Shown piece after piece: positions 25,852 through 34,146 of a stretch of 53,237 nt of DNA. This DNA is from Streptomyces composti (lineage in GTDB: Bacteria; Actinomycetota; Actinomycetes; Streptomycetales; Streptomycetaceae). The translations under genes and the position numbers were made by a program. The notes under the pieces were generated by a model. It had not been told where the DNA came from and did not search any database. It worked only from the letters and a program-made list of their open reading frames with translations. The first letter of the stretch is position 1. Each line of letters starts with the position of its first letter. The stretch spans positions 1-53,237 of the forward strand of contig NZ_JAATEM010000042.1 in the NCBI RefSeq assembly GCF_012034205.1, given 5' to 3'.

Positions 25852-27392
25852 GCCGGTGTCTCCTCGCTGGCGAGATCGCCGTCGTCGGTGTGGATGTCGA
25901 CCAGTCGTGTGGGATCGTCCCAGAAGAAGGCGATATGACGGCCGAGCAGCTCCGGGCTCTGCTCCTCGCCGACCGCCTTCCGGCGCAGCCGGTGGATGGC
26001 CATGGGGATCTGCGCGGCGAACGGGACGGAGGCGAACACCGCGGTGACCACCTCGCGCCGCTCCTCCTTGAAGACTCCCCGGCGGTCCCAGACGGCGAGC
26101 GCTATGCCCTCGGCGATCGCGGCCTTCAGCGCCTCGAGCGCGGGCGTGTCGTCGGGCGCGTCGAGCACCACGGCGGTGTGCCCGGTGTCCTCCGCGAGGG
26201 CGGTCTGCCAGGCGTCCAGCCGGTGGGCGTCGGCGGCGGTCCAGCGGTGCACCGCCACCCCGTGCCGGCGCAGCCGCTGCCACCGTTCCTGCCACTGGCG
26301 GCGGACCAGCACGTCGTCGGTGCGCATCCGTTCCAGGCTGCGCAGATGGACCGCGTAGCGCAGGCCGAGCGGCAGCGCGCGTCCGTGGCCTACCTGGAAG
26401 GTCAGGCTCGCCACGTCGTGGTTGAGCAGGTCGTAGGGGAGCACGAACTCCACGAAGGTGGGCTGGTCGCCGCCGGGCTGACGGGGACCTGCCGGGGCGG
26501 TCCACAGGCGGGAGCCCTGCCGCAGCGCGCGTTCCACCGCCTGGCCGAGGCCGGGCAGGGTGGTGACGGTGGGCTCACCCGGCTGCGGGTCCCAGTAGCC
26601 GGGGACGGTGTTGAGCCAGGTGCGCACCACGTACTCGCCGGAGCCGTCGCGGGCGGGCTCCACGGCGACGATCAGGCAGCAGGGGATGTCCGGGTCGGCG
26701 GTGGTTCTCGCCCGCTCGGTGCGCCGCTCGGCCACGGCGGCCGTCAGCCCGGCGCGCTGGGCCCAGCCGTCGACCCATTTGACCAGCGGGGCGCCCTGTC
26801 CGGGCGTGGACATCAGCTGGGCGGTGACGTCGAGCAGGATCACCGCGGGCGGCAGTCCGTCCGGCTGGGCGTTCCACTCCAGAACGTGCGCGAACAGCTG
26901 CTCGGGGGTGAGGCCGCCGGGCAGCTGAAGGCCGCCGAGCTCCGCGGCGAGCCGCTCCCGTAACCGGGCCGGGCGCACCTCCCGTTCGGCGTCGACGAGC
27001 AGGGCGCGGGCCGAGCGGACGTCGTGACCGTTGAGAGGCCCGGGCAGAGTGGCCGCCGGGGGCGGCGCGGCGGGGGCGATCAGCCGGCCCAGCTCCTCGG
27101 CCGGCGCGGTCCCCTCGTAGAGCTCGACCACTCTCACCAGTACGCGTTCGCCGCCCGGGACGTTCAGCGCGGCGCGCACCATGGCCACCGCATCCTCACG
27201 GAGTCTCAGGCCCCGCACGTCGATGGTGCGACCCAGCTGTTCGCCGAGCACGGCGGCGAACTGGGCGCGGCTCTGCGCGTCAGCCATGCAGACGAGCTCG
27301 CACAGGGCGTTGGTGAGATGTAACGCCAGTTCCAGACCTCGCCCGCGCGACGCCCCGCCCCCGGGTCCGCCGAGCCCCTCGCCGTTCTCCAC
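25848..27392 (-). CDS. vWA-MoxR-associated protein: effector-associated domain (EAD2) plus VMAP-C
   Basis: A 514-residue protein. The helical N-terminal domain (LELALHLTNALCELVCMADA to LVRVVELYEGT, about 18-90) resembles an effector-associated domain, a death-like adaptor that recruits an effector carrying the same domain. The rest matches VMAP-C: VILLDVTAQLMSTPG, FVEFVLPYDLLNHDVASL, LGLRYAVHLRSLERM, and the terminal HIAFFWDDPTRLVDIHTDDG. I start at GTG 27392, where GGGGGA stands six bases upstream; GTG 27446 is in frame but lacks a ribosome site. It is first in the operon with MoxR and the vWA/NB-ARC/TPR protein. No effector is encoded in the operon itself. Confidence 0.82.
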   Translation of the reverse strand: MENGEGLGGPGGGASRGRGLELALHLTNALCELVCMADAQSRAQFAAVLGEQLGRTIDVRGLRLREDAVAMVRAALNVPGGERVLVRVVELYEGTAPAEELGRLIAPAAPPPAATLPGPLNGHDVRSARALLVDAEREVRPARLRERLAAELGGLQLPGGLTPEQLFAHVLEWNAQPDGLPPAVILLDVTAQLMSTPGQGAPLVKWVDGWAQRAGLTAAVAERRTERARTTADPDIPCCLIVAVEPARDGSGEYVVRTWLNTVPGYWDPQPGEPTVTTLPGLGQAVERALRQGSRLWTAPAGPRQPGGDQPTFVEFVLPYDLLNHDVASLTFQVGHGRALPLGLRYAVHLRSLERMRTDDVLVRRQWQERWQRLRRHGVAVHRWTAADAHRLDAWQTALAEDTGHTAVVLDAPDDTPALEALKAAIAEGIALAVWDRRGVFKEERREVVTAVFASVPFAAQIPMAIHRLRRKAVGEEQSPELLGRHIAFFWDDPTRLVDIHTDDGDLASEETPA

Positions 27393-27493
27393 CGACTGTC
27401 CCCCATGAGTCGGTTCGCCTGCCTGACCGACCTGCGAAGTTAGCACGGCAACTGACGGTTAACCAGGGACGGGTGAGGCCCCGGGGCGGATGT

Positions 27494-27528
27494 CCGGCCG
27501 AAGTCCCCCGCCCGGGCGACTCGGCCGG
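27494..27528 (-). terminator. Bulged hairpin after the Pnkp gene
   Basis: Arms 27494-27505 and 27518-27528 pair over 11 base pairs with one bulged A around a 12-base loop. It lies just past the Pnkp stop and before the VMAP operon on the same strand. It argues that the RNA-repair genes and the VMAP operon are at least partly separate transcripts. Confidence 0.5.
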
Positions 27529-27546
27529 AATCATGCGCCCGTTGTG

Positions 27547-30093
27547 CTACAGGCGCGGGTCGACGGGCTCGGACTCCAGTGCGAGCACACCGAACACCGC
27601 TTCGTGCACGCGCCACAGCGGCTCGCCCTCGGCGAGGCGGTCCAGCGCCTCCAGGCCGAGCGCGTACTCGCGGACGGCAAGGGACCGCTTGTGGTTCAGG
27701 AAGCGGCCGCGCAGCCGGGCGAGGTTCTCCGGGCGGGTGTACTCGGGGCCGTAGATGATCCGCAGGTACTCGCGGCCCCGGCACTTGATGCCGGGCTGCA
27801 CCAGCCGGCCCTCGGCGCTGCGCACCAGCGCGCCGACCGGCTTGACGACCATGCCCTCGCCGCCGCGCCCGGTGATCTCCAGCCACCAGTCGGTGCCGGC
27901 CCGCACCGACTCCGGGTCACCGGTGTCCACATACAGCCGCCGGGTGGTCTGCAGCAGCCCGGAGTTGTCGTGCTCGACCAGCCGGTCGAGCAGCGCCAGC
28001 TGCTCGTCGTGCGGCAGCGCGGCCAGACTGCGGCCCTGGACGGCGAGCAGCTGGAACGGGGCGAGCCGCACCCCGTCCAGACCGTCGGTGGTCCAGCAGT
28101 AGCGGCGGTAGGTCTCGGTGAACGCGGAGGCGGCCGAGGCCCGCTCCCGCTGGCGGGTGAGCAGCTCCCCGACGTCCACGCCCCGCGCCGCTGCCGCCTC
28201 CAGGGCGGCCAGCGCGGGCGGGAGGGCGGCGCCGGACGCGGCGCCCACCGCCGCGTACTGGGAGCGCAGCAGACCGCTCGCCTTCAGCGACCACGGCATC
28301 AGCTCGGCGTCCAGCAGCAGCCACCCGGTGCCGAGTTCCTCCCACAGGCCCGCCTCGGTGACGGCGGTGCGCAGCCGGCCGAGGATCTCCTCGGTGACGG
28401 CCGGGGTGTCGAAGAACGGGCGGCCGGTGCGCGTGTACAGCGAACCGGTCACGCCGTCCGCCCCGAACCGCTCCCTGGCGGTCTCCGCGTCCCGGCACAC
28501 CAGGGCCACCGCGCGCGAGCCCATGTGCTTCTCCTCGCACACCACCCGTGCCACGCCGTCCGCCGCGTACTGGGCGAACGCCTCGGCCGGGTGCTCCAGG
28601 TAGCCCTCCAGCTGCGAGGTGGCCACGGGCGCCATGGTGGGCGGCAGGTACGGCAGCAGACGCGGGTCGACGGCGAAGCGGCTCATCACCTCGAGCGCGG
28701 CGGCCGCGTTCTCCTCGCGGATCGTGATGCGGCCCTGGTGCCGGGTCTCGACGACCCGGCGACCGTGCACGTCGGCGAGGTCCAGCGGGCGTCCCTCGCG
28801 GCCGCCGGGCGCCTCGGTGCGCAGCGGCTTCGCCGGCTCGTACCAGACGCGCTCGGCCGGCACGTCGACGAGCTCCCGCTCCGGCCAGCGCAGCGCGGTG
28901 AGCTTGCCGCCGAAGACGGCGCCGGTGTCCAGGCAGATGGTGTTGTTCAGCCAGGTCGCCTCCGGCACCGGGGTGTGCCCGTAGACGACGGCGGCACGGC
29001 CGCGGTAGTCCTCCGCCCACGGGTAGCGCACCGGCAGGCCGAACTCGTCGGTCTCGCCGGTGGTGTCGCCGTACAGGGCGTGGCTGCGCACCCGGCCCGA
29101 GGTGCGCCCGTGGTACTTCTCCGGCAGACCGGCGTGGCAGACCACGAGGCGCCCGCCGTCGAGGACGTAGTGGCTGACCAGGCCGTCGATGAACTCCCGT
29201 ACCTCCTGCTTGAACTCCTCGCTCTCGCCCTCCATCTGCTCGACGGTCTCGGCGAGGCCATGGGTCAGCTGGACGTTGCGGCCCCGCAGATAGCGGCCGA
29301 ACTTGTTCTCGTGGTTGCCCGGCACGCACAGCGCGTTGCCGGACTTGACCATGCCCATCACCCGGCGCAGCACACCGGGGCTGTCCGGGCCGCGGTCGAC
29401 CAGGTCGCCCACGAAGACCGCGGTGCGGCCCTCGGGGTGCACTCCGTCGGCATAGCCCAGCTTGCCGAGCAGCGCCTCCAGTTCGCCGGAGCAGCCGTGG
29501 ATGTCGCCGATGATGTCGAACGGCCCGGTGAGGTGGGTGAGGTCGTTGTACCGCTTCTCGGTGACGACGGTGGCGTTCTCGATCTCCTCCACGCCGCGCA
29601 GCACATGCACCTTGCGGAAGCCCTCCCGCTCCAGGTGCCGCAGCGAGCGCCGCAGTTCGCGGGTGTGGCGGCGGATCACCCGGCGGGGCATGTCGGCCCG
29701 GTCGGTGCGGGCGGCGTTGCGCTCGGCGCACACCTCCTCGGGCACGTCGAGCACGATGGCTATCGGCAGTACGTCGTGCTCCCGCGCCAGCTCGATCAGC
29801 TTGCCGCGCGCCTCGGACTGGACGCTGGTGGCGTCGACGACGGTGCGGCGTCCTGCGGCCAGGCGCTTGCCCGCGATGTAGTGCAGGACGTCGAAGGCGT
29901 CCCGGGAGGCGCTCTGATCGTTCTCGTCGTCGGCGACCAGGCCCCGGCAGAAGTCGGAGGAGATGACCTCGGTGGGCTTGAAGTGGCGCCGGGCGAACGT
30001 GGACTTGCCGGAGCCGGAGGCGCCGACCAGCACCACCAGCGACAGATCGGTGACGGACAGGGTGCGGCCCTGCGCCCGGGTCCCGGTGGTCAT
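27547..30093 (-). CDS. pnkp: Polynucleotide kinase-phosphatase (bacterial Pnkp, RNA repair)
   Basis: An 848-residue three-domain enzyme. The kinase has P-loop GASGSGKST (24-32) and DATSVQSEARGK. The metallophosphoesterase has DIIGDIHGC, VFVGDLVDRGPDSPG, CVPGNHENKFGR and VVYGHTPVPE. The adenylyltransferase/ligase-like domain has CEEKHMGSRAV with candidate nucleophile Lys about 522, and GEGMVVKP and GIKCRGREYLRIIYG as later motifs. It heals 5'-OH and 2',3'-cyclic phosphate ends of cleaved RNA and ligates them when assisted by Hen1. ATG 30093 overlaps the Hen1 stop by four bases. The length fits the family. The substrate in vivo is thought to be toxin-cleaved tRNA. Confidence 0.95.
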   Translation of the reverse strand: MTTGTRAQGRTLSVTDLSLVVLVGASGSGKSTFARRHFKPTEVISSDFCRGLVADDENDQSASRDAFDVLHYIAGKRLAAGRRTVVDATSVQSEARGKLIELAREHDVLPIAIVLDVPEEVCAERNAARTDRADMPRRVIRRHTRELRRSLRHLEREGFRKVHVLRGVEEIENATVVTEKRYNDLTHLTGPFDIIGDIHGCSGELEALLGKLGYADGVHPEGRTAVFVGDLVDRGPDSPGVLRRVMGMVKSGNALCVPGNHENKFGRYLRGRNVQLTHGLAETVEQMEGESEEFKQEVREFIDGLVSHYVLDGGRLVVCHAGLPEKYHGRTSGRVRSHALYGDTTGETDEFGLPVRYPWAEDYRGRAAVVYGHTPVPEATWLNNTICLDTGAVFGGKLTALRWPERELVDVPAERVWYEPAKPLRTEAPGGREGRPLDLADVHGRRVVETRHQGRITIREENAAAALEVMSRFAVDPRLLPYLPPTMAPVATSQLEGYLEHPAEAFAQYAADGVARVVCEEKHMGSRAVALVCRDAETARERFGADGVTGSLYTRTGRPFFDTPAVTEEILGRLRTAVTEAGLWEELGTGWLLLDAELMPWSLKASGLLRSQYAAVGAASGAALPPALAALEAAAARGVDVGELLTRQRERASAASAFTETYRRYCWTTDGLDGVRLAPFQLLAVQGRSLAALPHDEQLALLDRLVEHDNSGLLQTTRRLYVDTGDPESVRAGTDWWLEITGRGGEGMVVKPVGALVRSAEGRLVQPGIKCRGREYLRIIYGPEYTRPENLARLRGRFLNHKRSLAVREYALGLEALDRLAEGEPLWRVHEAVFGVLALESEPVDPRL

Positions 30094-31667
30094 GCGGCCT
30101 TCGCCTCCTTCTCGTTCGTCCCGGAGTTCTTCTCGGTGTCCGTGCCGGAGTCGTTCTCGGTGGTCGTGCCCGAGTTGTTCCCGGTGGTCTTGCCGGAGCC
30201 GTTCTCGGTGGTCCTGCCGTCCGGCACGGTCCCGGCGGTGAACACGGCCATCTGGGTGGGCGGCCCGACCTCCGGGTCGTCCGGCCCCACGGGCCGGAAC
30301 TCCACGCCGTAGCCGTGCCGTTCCGCCACCTCCCCCGCCCAGGCGCGGAACTGCGCACGGTCCCACTCGAAGCGGTGGTCGCGGTGCCGGACGTGTCCGG
30401 CCGGCAGGCTCTCCCAGCGCACGTTGTACTCGACGTTCGGCGTGGTCACGACGACGGTGCGGGGACGCGCCGCGCCGAACACGGCGTACTCGAGCGCGGG
30501 CAGCCGGGGCGGGTCGACGTGCTCGATCACCTCGCTGAGCACGGCCGCGTCATAGCCCGCGAGCCGGCGGTCGGTGTAGGCCAGGGAGCCCTGCAGCAGC
30601 CTGACCCGGGAGGCCTGCCGCTCGCCCATGCGGTCCAGCTTCAGCCGCCGGGAGGCGATGGCGAGCGCACGGGTCGACACATCGACACCGACGATCTCGG
30701 TGAACGCCGGGTCGCGCAGCAGCTCGCGCACCAACTGGCCCTCGCCGCAGCCCAGATCGAGCACCCGGGAGGCGCCGGCGGCCCGCAGCGCGGCCGTGAT
30801 GGCGTCCCGGCGCTGCACCGCCAGCGGTGTCGGCTTCTCCTCCGACTCGCTCTCCGCCTTCACCGCGTTGTCGATCTCGTCGACCTCGCTGTCGTCCGCC
30901 TCGGCGAGCCGCACCAGCTCGAGCCGCTGACGCGCCTGCCGGGTCAGCGACCAGCGCCGGGAGAGGTAGCGGCTGGTGATCAGCTGCTGCTCCGGGTGGG
31001 CGGGCAGCCAGCCCTCACCGGCCCGCAGCAGCTTGTCCACCTCGTCGGCGGAGACCCAGTAGTGCTTGGCGTCGTCCAGGACCGGAAGCAGCACATACAG
31101 GTGGCGCAGCGCCTCGGCGACGGTGAGGCTGTCCGCCTGAAGCACCAGCCGCACATACCGCGAGTCGCCCCACTCGGGGAACCGTTCGTCCAGCGGGACG
31201 GGTTCGGCGTCCACCGCCCAGCCGAGCGGCTCGAACAGCCGGCGCACCAGGTCCGGGCCGCCGCGGGCGGGCAGCGCGGGAACCTCGATGCGCAGCGGGC
31301 GCGGCTGCCCGGGCAGCTCCGGGCGGGCGGCGCACACCCCGCGCATCGCGCTGGAGAACACCGTGCTCAGGGCGACCGCCAGCAGCGAGGAGGCCGCGTA
31401 CGGGCGGTCGTTGACGTACTGCGCGAGCGCGGCGTCGGGTGCGCCGCCGCGGCCCTTGCCCTTGCCGCGCCGGATCAGTGCCACCGGGTCCACCTCGAGC
31501 AGCAGCGCCGCTGTGCAGCGCTCGGCGTCCGCCTCCGGGTAGAGGATGTGCGCTCTGCCGTAGGAGGTCGAGCGCGACTGCGCCTTCTCGGGGTGCTTGT
31601 GCAGCAGGAAGCCGAGATCGGTCGCGGGGCGCTCGGGGACGCCGGTGGTACTGATCGAAAGGAACAC
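30090..31667 (-). CDS. hen1: 3'-terminal RNA ribose 2'-O-methyltransferase Hen1
   Basis: A 525-residue protein. The N-terminal half (LSISTTGVPERPATDLGFLL onwards) is the domain that activates Pnkp ligation. The C-terminal methyltransferase has SAM motif VLDLGCGEGQLVRELL, the metal-binding SEVIEHVDPPRLPALE, and NVEYNVRWE followed by HRDHRFEWDR. It methylates the 2'-OH at the repair site before ligation, so the RNA resists re-cleavage. The start is GTG 31667, preceded by GAGGTG. Beyond the usual end is a 44-residue Thr/Asn/Ser/Gly tail made of a repeated eight-residue unit (see the 24-base repeat). It is the first gene of the Hen1-Pnkp operon. Confidence 0.95.
   Translation of the reverse strand: MFLSISTTGVPERPATDLGFLLHKHPEKAQSRSTSYGRAHILYPEADAERCTAALLLEVDPVALIRRGKGKGRGGAPDAALAQYVNDRPYAASSLLAVALSTVFSSAMRGVCAARPELPGQPRPLRIEVPALPARGGPDLVRRLFEPLGWAVDAEPVPLDERFPEWGDSRYVRLVLQADSLTVAEALRHLYVLLPVLDDAKHYWVSADEVDKLLRAGEGWLPAHPEQQLITSRYLSRRWSLTRQARQRLELVRLAEADDSEVDEIDNAVKAESESEEKPTPLAVQRRDAITAALRAAGASRVLDLGCGEGQLVRELLRDPAFTEIVGVDVSTRALAIASRRLKLDRMGERQASRVRLLQGSLAYTDRRLAGYDAAVLSEVIEHVDPPRLPALEYAVFGAARPRTVVVTTPNVEYNVRWESLPAGHVRHRDHRFEWDRAQFRAWAGEVAERHGYGVEFRPVGPDDPEVGPPTQMAVFTAGTVPDGRTTENGSGKTTGNNSGTTTENDSGTDTEKNSGTNEKEAKAA
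30109..30222. repeat. 24-base tandem repeat in the 3' end of hen1
   Basis: Nearly five copies stand at 30109-30129 (partial), 30130-30153, 30154-30177, 30178-30201 and 30202-30222 (partial). Each begins TTCTCGGTG or TTCCCGGTG on the plus strand. They encode repeats of the type SGTTTEND in the disordered Hen1 tail. The frame is kept because the unit is a multiple of three. Confidence 0.85.
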
Positions 31668-31810
31668 GGTGGTTACACCTCGAAACACCTTCTGAACTGC
31701 TGAGACACGCGGGGATCCAACGCGTCCGATCACCGTACCGGCCCGGCGGCCGGGTCTCTTCGGGATTTTCTGGGTGCTTCGCCGGTGCTTCTCCGCCGGT
31801 GCTTCCGGGC

Positions 31811-31837
31811 GCCCGGGGCGGCGGACCCGCCCCGGGC
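31811..31837 (-). terminator. Terminator hairpin between LLM oxidoreductase and hen1
   Basis: An 11-base-pair perfect stem (GCCCGGGGCGG at 31811-31821 and its complement at 31827-31837) closes loop CGGAC. It lies 19 bases after the LLM gene stop and upstream of hen1, separating the two leftward units. Confidence 0.75.
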
Positions 31838-31855
31838 AGGCCGGGGCGGGGGCCG

Positions 31856-32779
31856 CTACGACAGCTGGGACTGGACCTCGGAGGCGATCAGTTCCAGGTG
31901 ATCGAGGTCGCTGAGGTCCAGCACCTGGAGGTAGATCCGGCGGGAGCCGGCCTCCTGGTAGCGGCCGATCTTGTCGACGACCTCGGCCGGGGTGCCCGCC
32001 AGGCCGTTGGCCCGCAGCTCACCGACCTCGCGGCCGATGGCGTCGGCCCGCCGGGCGAGTTCGTGCTCGTCCTTGCCTACGCAGACCACCAGGAGGTTGG
32101 AGCAGAGGATCTCGTCCGGGTCCCGGCCCTCCTGCTGGGCGGCCTCCCGCACCCGGCCGAACTGCGCGGCGCTCTCCTCGGGCGAGAAGAAGGAGGCGTT
32201 GTACTCGTCGGCGTACCGGGCGGCGATCCGCGGGGTGCGGCGGGGGCCCCTGCCGCCGACGAGGATGGGCAGCCTGGCCTGGGCGGGCTTGGGGAGCGCG
32301 GGGCAGCCGGTGAGCTCGTAGTAGGTGCCGTGGAAGTCGTAGGTGCTGCCGGTCTCGGTGGCCCACAACCCGGTGATGATCTCCAGCTGCTCCTCGAGCC
32401 GGGCGAGCCTCTCCTTGGGGAAGGGAATGCCGTACGCCCTGTGCTCCTCCTCGAACCATCCCGCGCCCAGGCCGAGTTCGATCCGCCCGCCGGACATCTG
32501 GTCGACCTGCGCGACCTGCACGGCGAGGACGCCGGGAAGGCGGAACGTGGCGGCGGTCATTAGGGTGCCGAGCCGGATGCGGCGGGTCTCCCTGGCGAGC
32601 CCGGCGAGTGTGATCCAGGCGTCGGTGGGGCCGGGCAGGCCGTCGACGGAGCCCATCTTCAGGTAGTGGTCGGAGCGGAAGAAGCCGTCGAATCCGAGGG
32701 TTTCGGTGGCCTTGGCGACAGTCAGGAGCGTGTCGTACGTGGCGCCCTGCTGAGGCTCGGTGAAGATGCGCAGATCCAT
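31856..32779 (-). CDS. LLM class F420-dependent oxidoreductase
   Basis: A 307-residue luciferase-like monooxygenase-fold protein. FDGFFRSDHYLKMG, IRLGTLMTAATFRLPGVLAVQVAQVD, GGRIELGLGAGWFEEEHRAYGIPF, and PILVGGRGPRRTPRIAARYADEYN are characteristic of the F420-using actinobacterial branch. Such enzymes move hydride between F420H2 and small organic substrates. The start is ATG 32779, where family homology begins. Its ribosome region CAGGATGGAGGCATG is identical to that of arcA in this window. It appears monocistronic, and its substrate is unknown. Confidence 0.9.
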   Translation of the reverse strand: MDLRIFTEPQQGATYDTLLTVAKATETLGFDGFFRSDHYLKMGSVDGLPGPTDAWITLAGLARETRRIRLGTLMTAATFRLPGVLAVQVAQVDQMSGGRIELGLGAGWFEEEHRAYGIPFPKERLARLEEQLEIITGLWATETGSTYDFHGTYYELTGCPALPKPAQARLPILVGGRGPRRTPRIAARYADEYNASFFSPEESAAQFGRVREAAQQEGRDPDEILCSNLLVVCVGKDEHELARRADAIGREVGELRANGLAGTPAEVVDKIGRYQEAGSRRIYLQVLDLSDLDHLELIASEVQSQLS

Positions 32780-32975
32780 GCCTCCATCCTGCACGGTCGG
32801 TCGGGTGAGCCGATCACGGCCGGTCGGGTGAGCCGATTGGTATGACCGCGGCAGTGACCGAGGCGGGAGGAAGATCGTTGCCCGCACGGAGCCGGAACGC
32901 CCGGCACCCGCGCCGGCGGACGACGCCGGGGCGTCACTGTGCCGGCCCGACGGGGCCGGGGCCGAGGAGGCCGAT

Positions 32976-33254
32976 ATGCCGGAGGAGACCGGACCGCTGG
33001 CGGACGGAGGCCCGCTGCGGGACGAGAGGTCGCTGCGGGGCAAAGGCCCGCTGCAGGACGGGGGGCCGCTGCCGGCCGCTGGTGGTTTGTCGCAGCCGAA
33101 GGGCCTGCTGCAGCAGATGGAGGAGTTGATGGCCGCGCTGAACGCGGACCTGTCGGCGCTGAACGCTGATCTGCGGACGGCGGCCGTGGGCCGCCGCGGC
33201 GGCGCCGAGGAGGGCGGCGCGGGGCCGACGGGCGGCACCGGGCCATCGCGCTGA
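32976..33254 (+). CDS. Small hypothetical protein with coiled coil (92 aa)
   Basis: ATG 32976 is preceded by GAGGAGGCCGAT, an excellent ribosome site, and third codon positions are almost all G or C. The N-terminal half has imperfect repeats of the type GPLADGG/GPLRDER/GPLQDGG. Residues about 42-68 (QQMEELMAALNADLSALNAD) form a predicted short amphipathic coiled coil with a repeated LNADL unit. The C-terminus is Gly-rich. I recognise no family. It is divergent from the LLM gene and has no operon partner. Confidence 0.62.
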   Translation: MPEETGPLADGGPLRDERSLRGKGPLQDGGPLPAAGGLSQPKGLLQQMEELMAALNADLSALNADLRTAAVGRRGGAEEGGAGPTGGTGPSR

Positions 33255-33374
33255 AGAGACGCAGGGGCGGGCCTGGGAGCCCGGGGGCCTGGTGGCCTGG
33301 GCCCGGGAGACCTGAAGGTTGTGAGCCGAGCAAGTGGAGGACCGGGCCCGGGAGCCTGCCCCGGAGCTTCCGGA

Positions 33375-33413
33375 TCTCAGGGCCTTCTCTCAGGGCCTTC
33401 TCTCAGGGTCTTC
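33375..33413. repeat. Three tandem copies of a 13-base unit
   Basis: TCTCAGGGCCTTC occurs at 33375-33387 and 33388-33400, and with one change at 33401-33413. It lies in the 260-base gap between the small coiled-coil gene and the convergent DUF6099-like gene. That gap also has repeated GGGCCCGGGAG/CCTGGG segments at 33280-33370. Nothing coding is seen. Confidence 0.8.
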
Positions 33414-33514
33414 TGCCTCGACTGGCCGATGTGCGGCGGCCGTCGCCGTGCGGGGGGGCGGCCGGTGGATCCGGTGAGCGGTGGTCGGCGGGCCTCCCGG
33501 CCAGGGATAGGGAG

Positions 33515-33985
33515 TCACCCCGCCTCCCGCTCCGGTAAGGACTCGTCGCGGTCGGAGAGTTTGCGCAGCATCTCCAGGACGCGGTCGCGGGACTCGTCCG
33601 CCGCGTCGATGGCCTCCATGCACTGCCAGTAGGTCGCCTCGTCGTCCGCCGCGCAGGCGAGGCCGACCAGGGCCATGCCGACCTCGCCGAGCAGTCCGCC
33701 CAGGTCGGTCAGGGACTGGCGGGCGTCGCCCAGCTCGGTGAGCTGCGCCGCCCTCAGCTCCCCGGGGGCTATCACGGGGGTGTTCAGGACCCCGCAGCCG
33801 CGGCCCGCAAGCTCGGTCAGCCCCAGCGCCTCGCCGCGCAGTTCGGGTGGTCCGGCGACGGCGAGGCGGCTGCCCACCGCCTGCGCGAGCGCCTGCGCCT
33901 GCCACACCTCGGTCAGCAACTCCGGAGCGCCGCCGCTCGCGGCCAGCGCTCTCCTGCTCCTCACGATGAGCCGCACAGCATCCAT
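33515..33985 (-). CDS. DUF6099-like conserved hypothetical protein
   Basis: A 156-residue, predominantly helical protein beginning MDAVRLIVRSRRALAAS and containing LLTEVWQAQALAQAVGSRLA. I associate this pattern with the Streptomyces family DUF6099, from memory. There is no signal peptide, membrane helix or catalytic motif. The start is ATG 33985, preceded by GGGGGCAGCGC; an upstream in-frame GTG or ATG lacks family similarity. The C-terminal half is acidic (DDEATYWQCMEAIDAADES). Upstream, TTGTCT and TAGTGG on the minus strand near 34045-34076 could serve as a promoter. Function unknown. Confidence 0.75.
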   Translation of the reverse strand: MDAVRLIVRSRRALAASGGAPELLTEVWQAQALAQAVGSRLAVAGPPELRGEALGLTELAGRGCGVLNTPVIAPGELRAAQLTELGDARQSLTDLGGLLGEVGMALVGLACAADDEATYWQCMEAIDAADESRDRVLEMLRKLSDRDESLPEREAG

Positions 33986-34146
33986 GCGCTGCCCCCGACT
34001 GTCCGACGCGCTGCCCACGCGTCCACCCGAACTCCCTTGTCCACTACCCAGAGTGAGGTCACCTGAGACAAAAAGCCAGAGGAAGACGGAAATGAGCGGA
34101 CAACAATTCGAACTCAGCGCTTGATTCCACTACGGAGTGTACAAGC

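Noticed and set aside
27393..27546. The inverted sequence GTTAACCGTCAGTTGCCGTGCTAAC-like element as a VMAP operator
   Set aside because: Only the terminal GTTA/TAAC bases pair; the interior is not symmetrical. It may be promoter DNA but not a clear operator.
27490..30312. A 940-codon plus-strand open frame opposite Pnkp
   Set aside because: It is antisense to an unmistakable three-domain Pnkp. The composition is biased and no family is recognisable.
34092..34124. A ten-codon open frame MSGQQFELSA behind a good ribosome site
   Set aside because: Too short to judge and with no downstream gene on that strand to attenuate. Noted only in the terminator entry.
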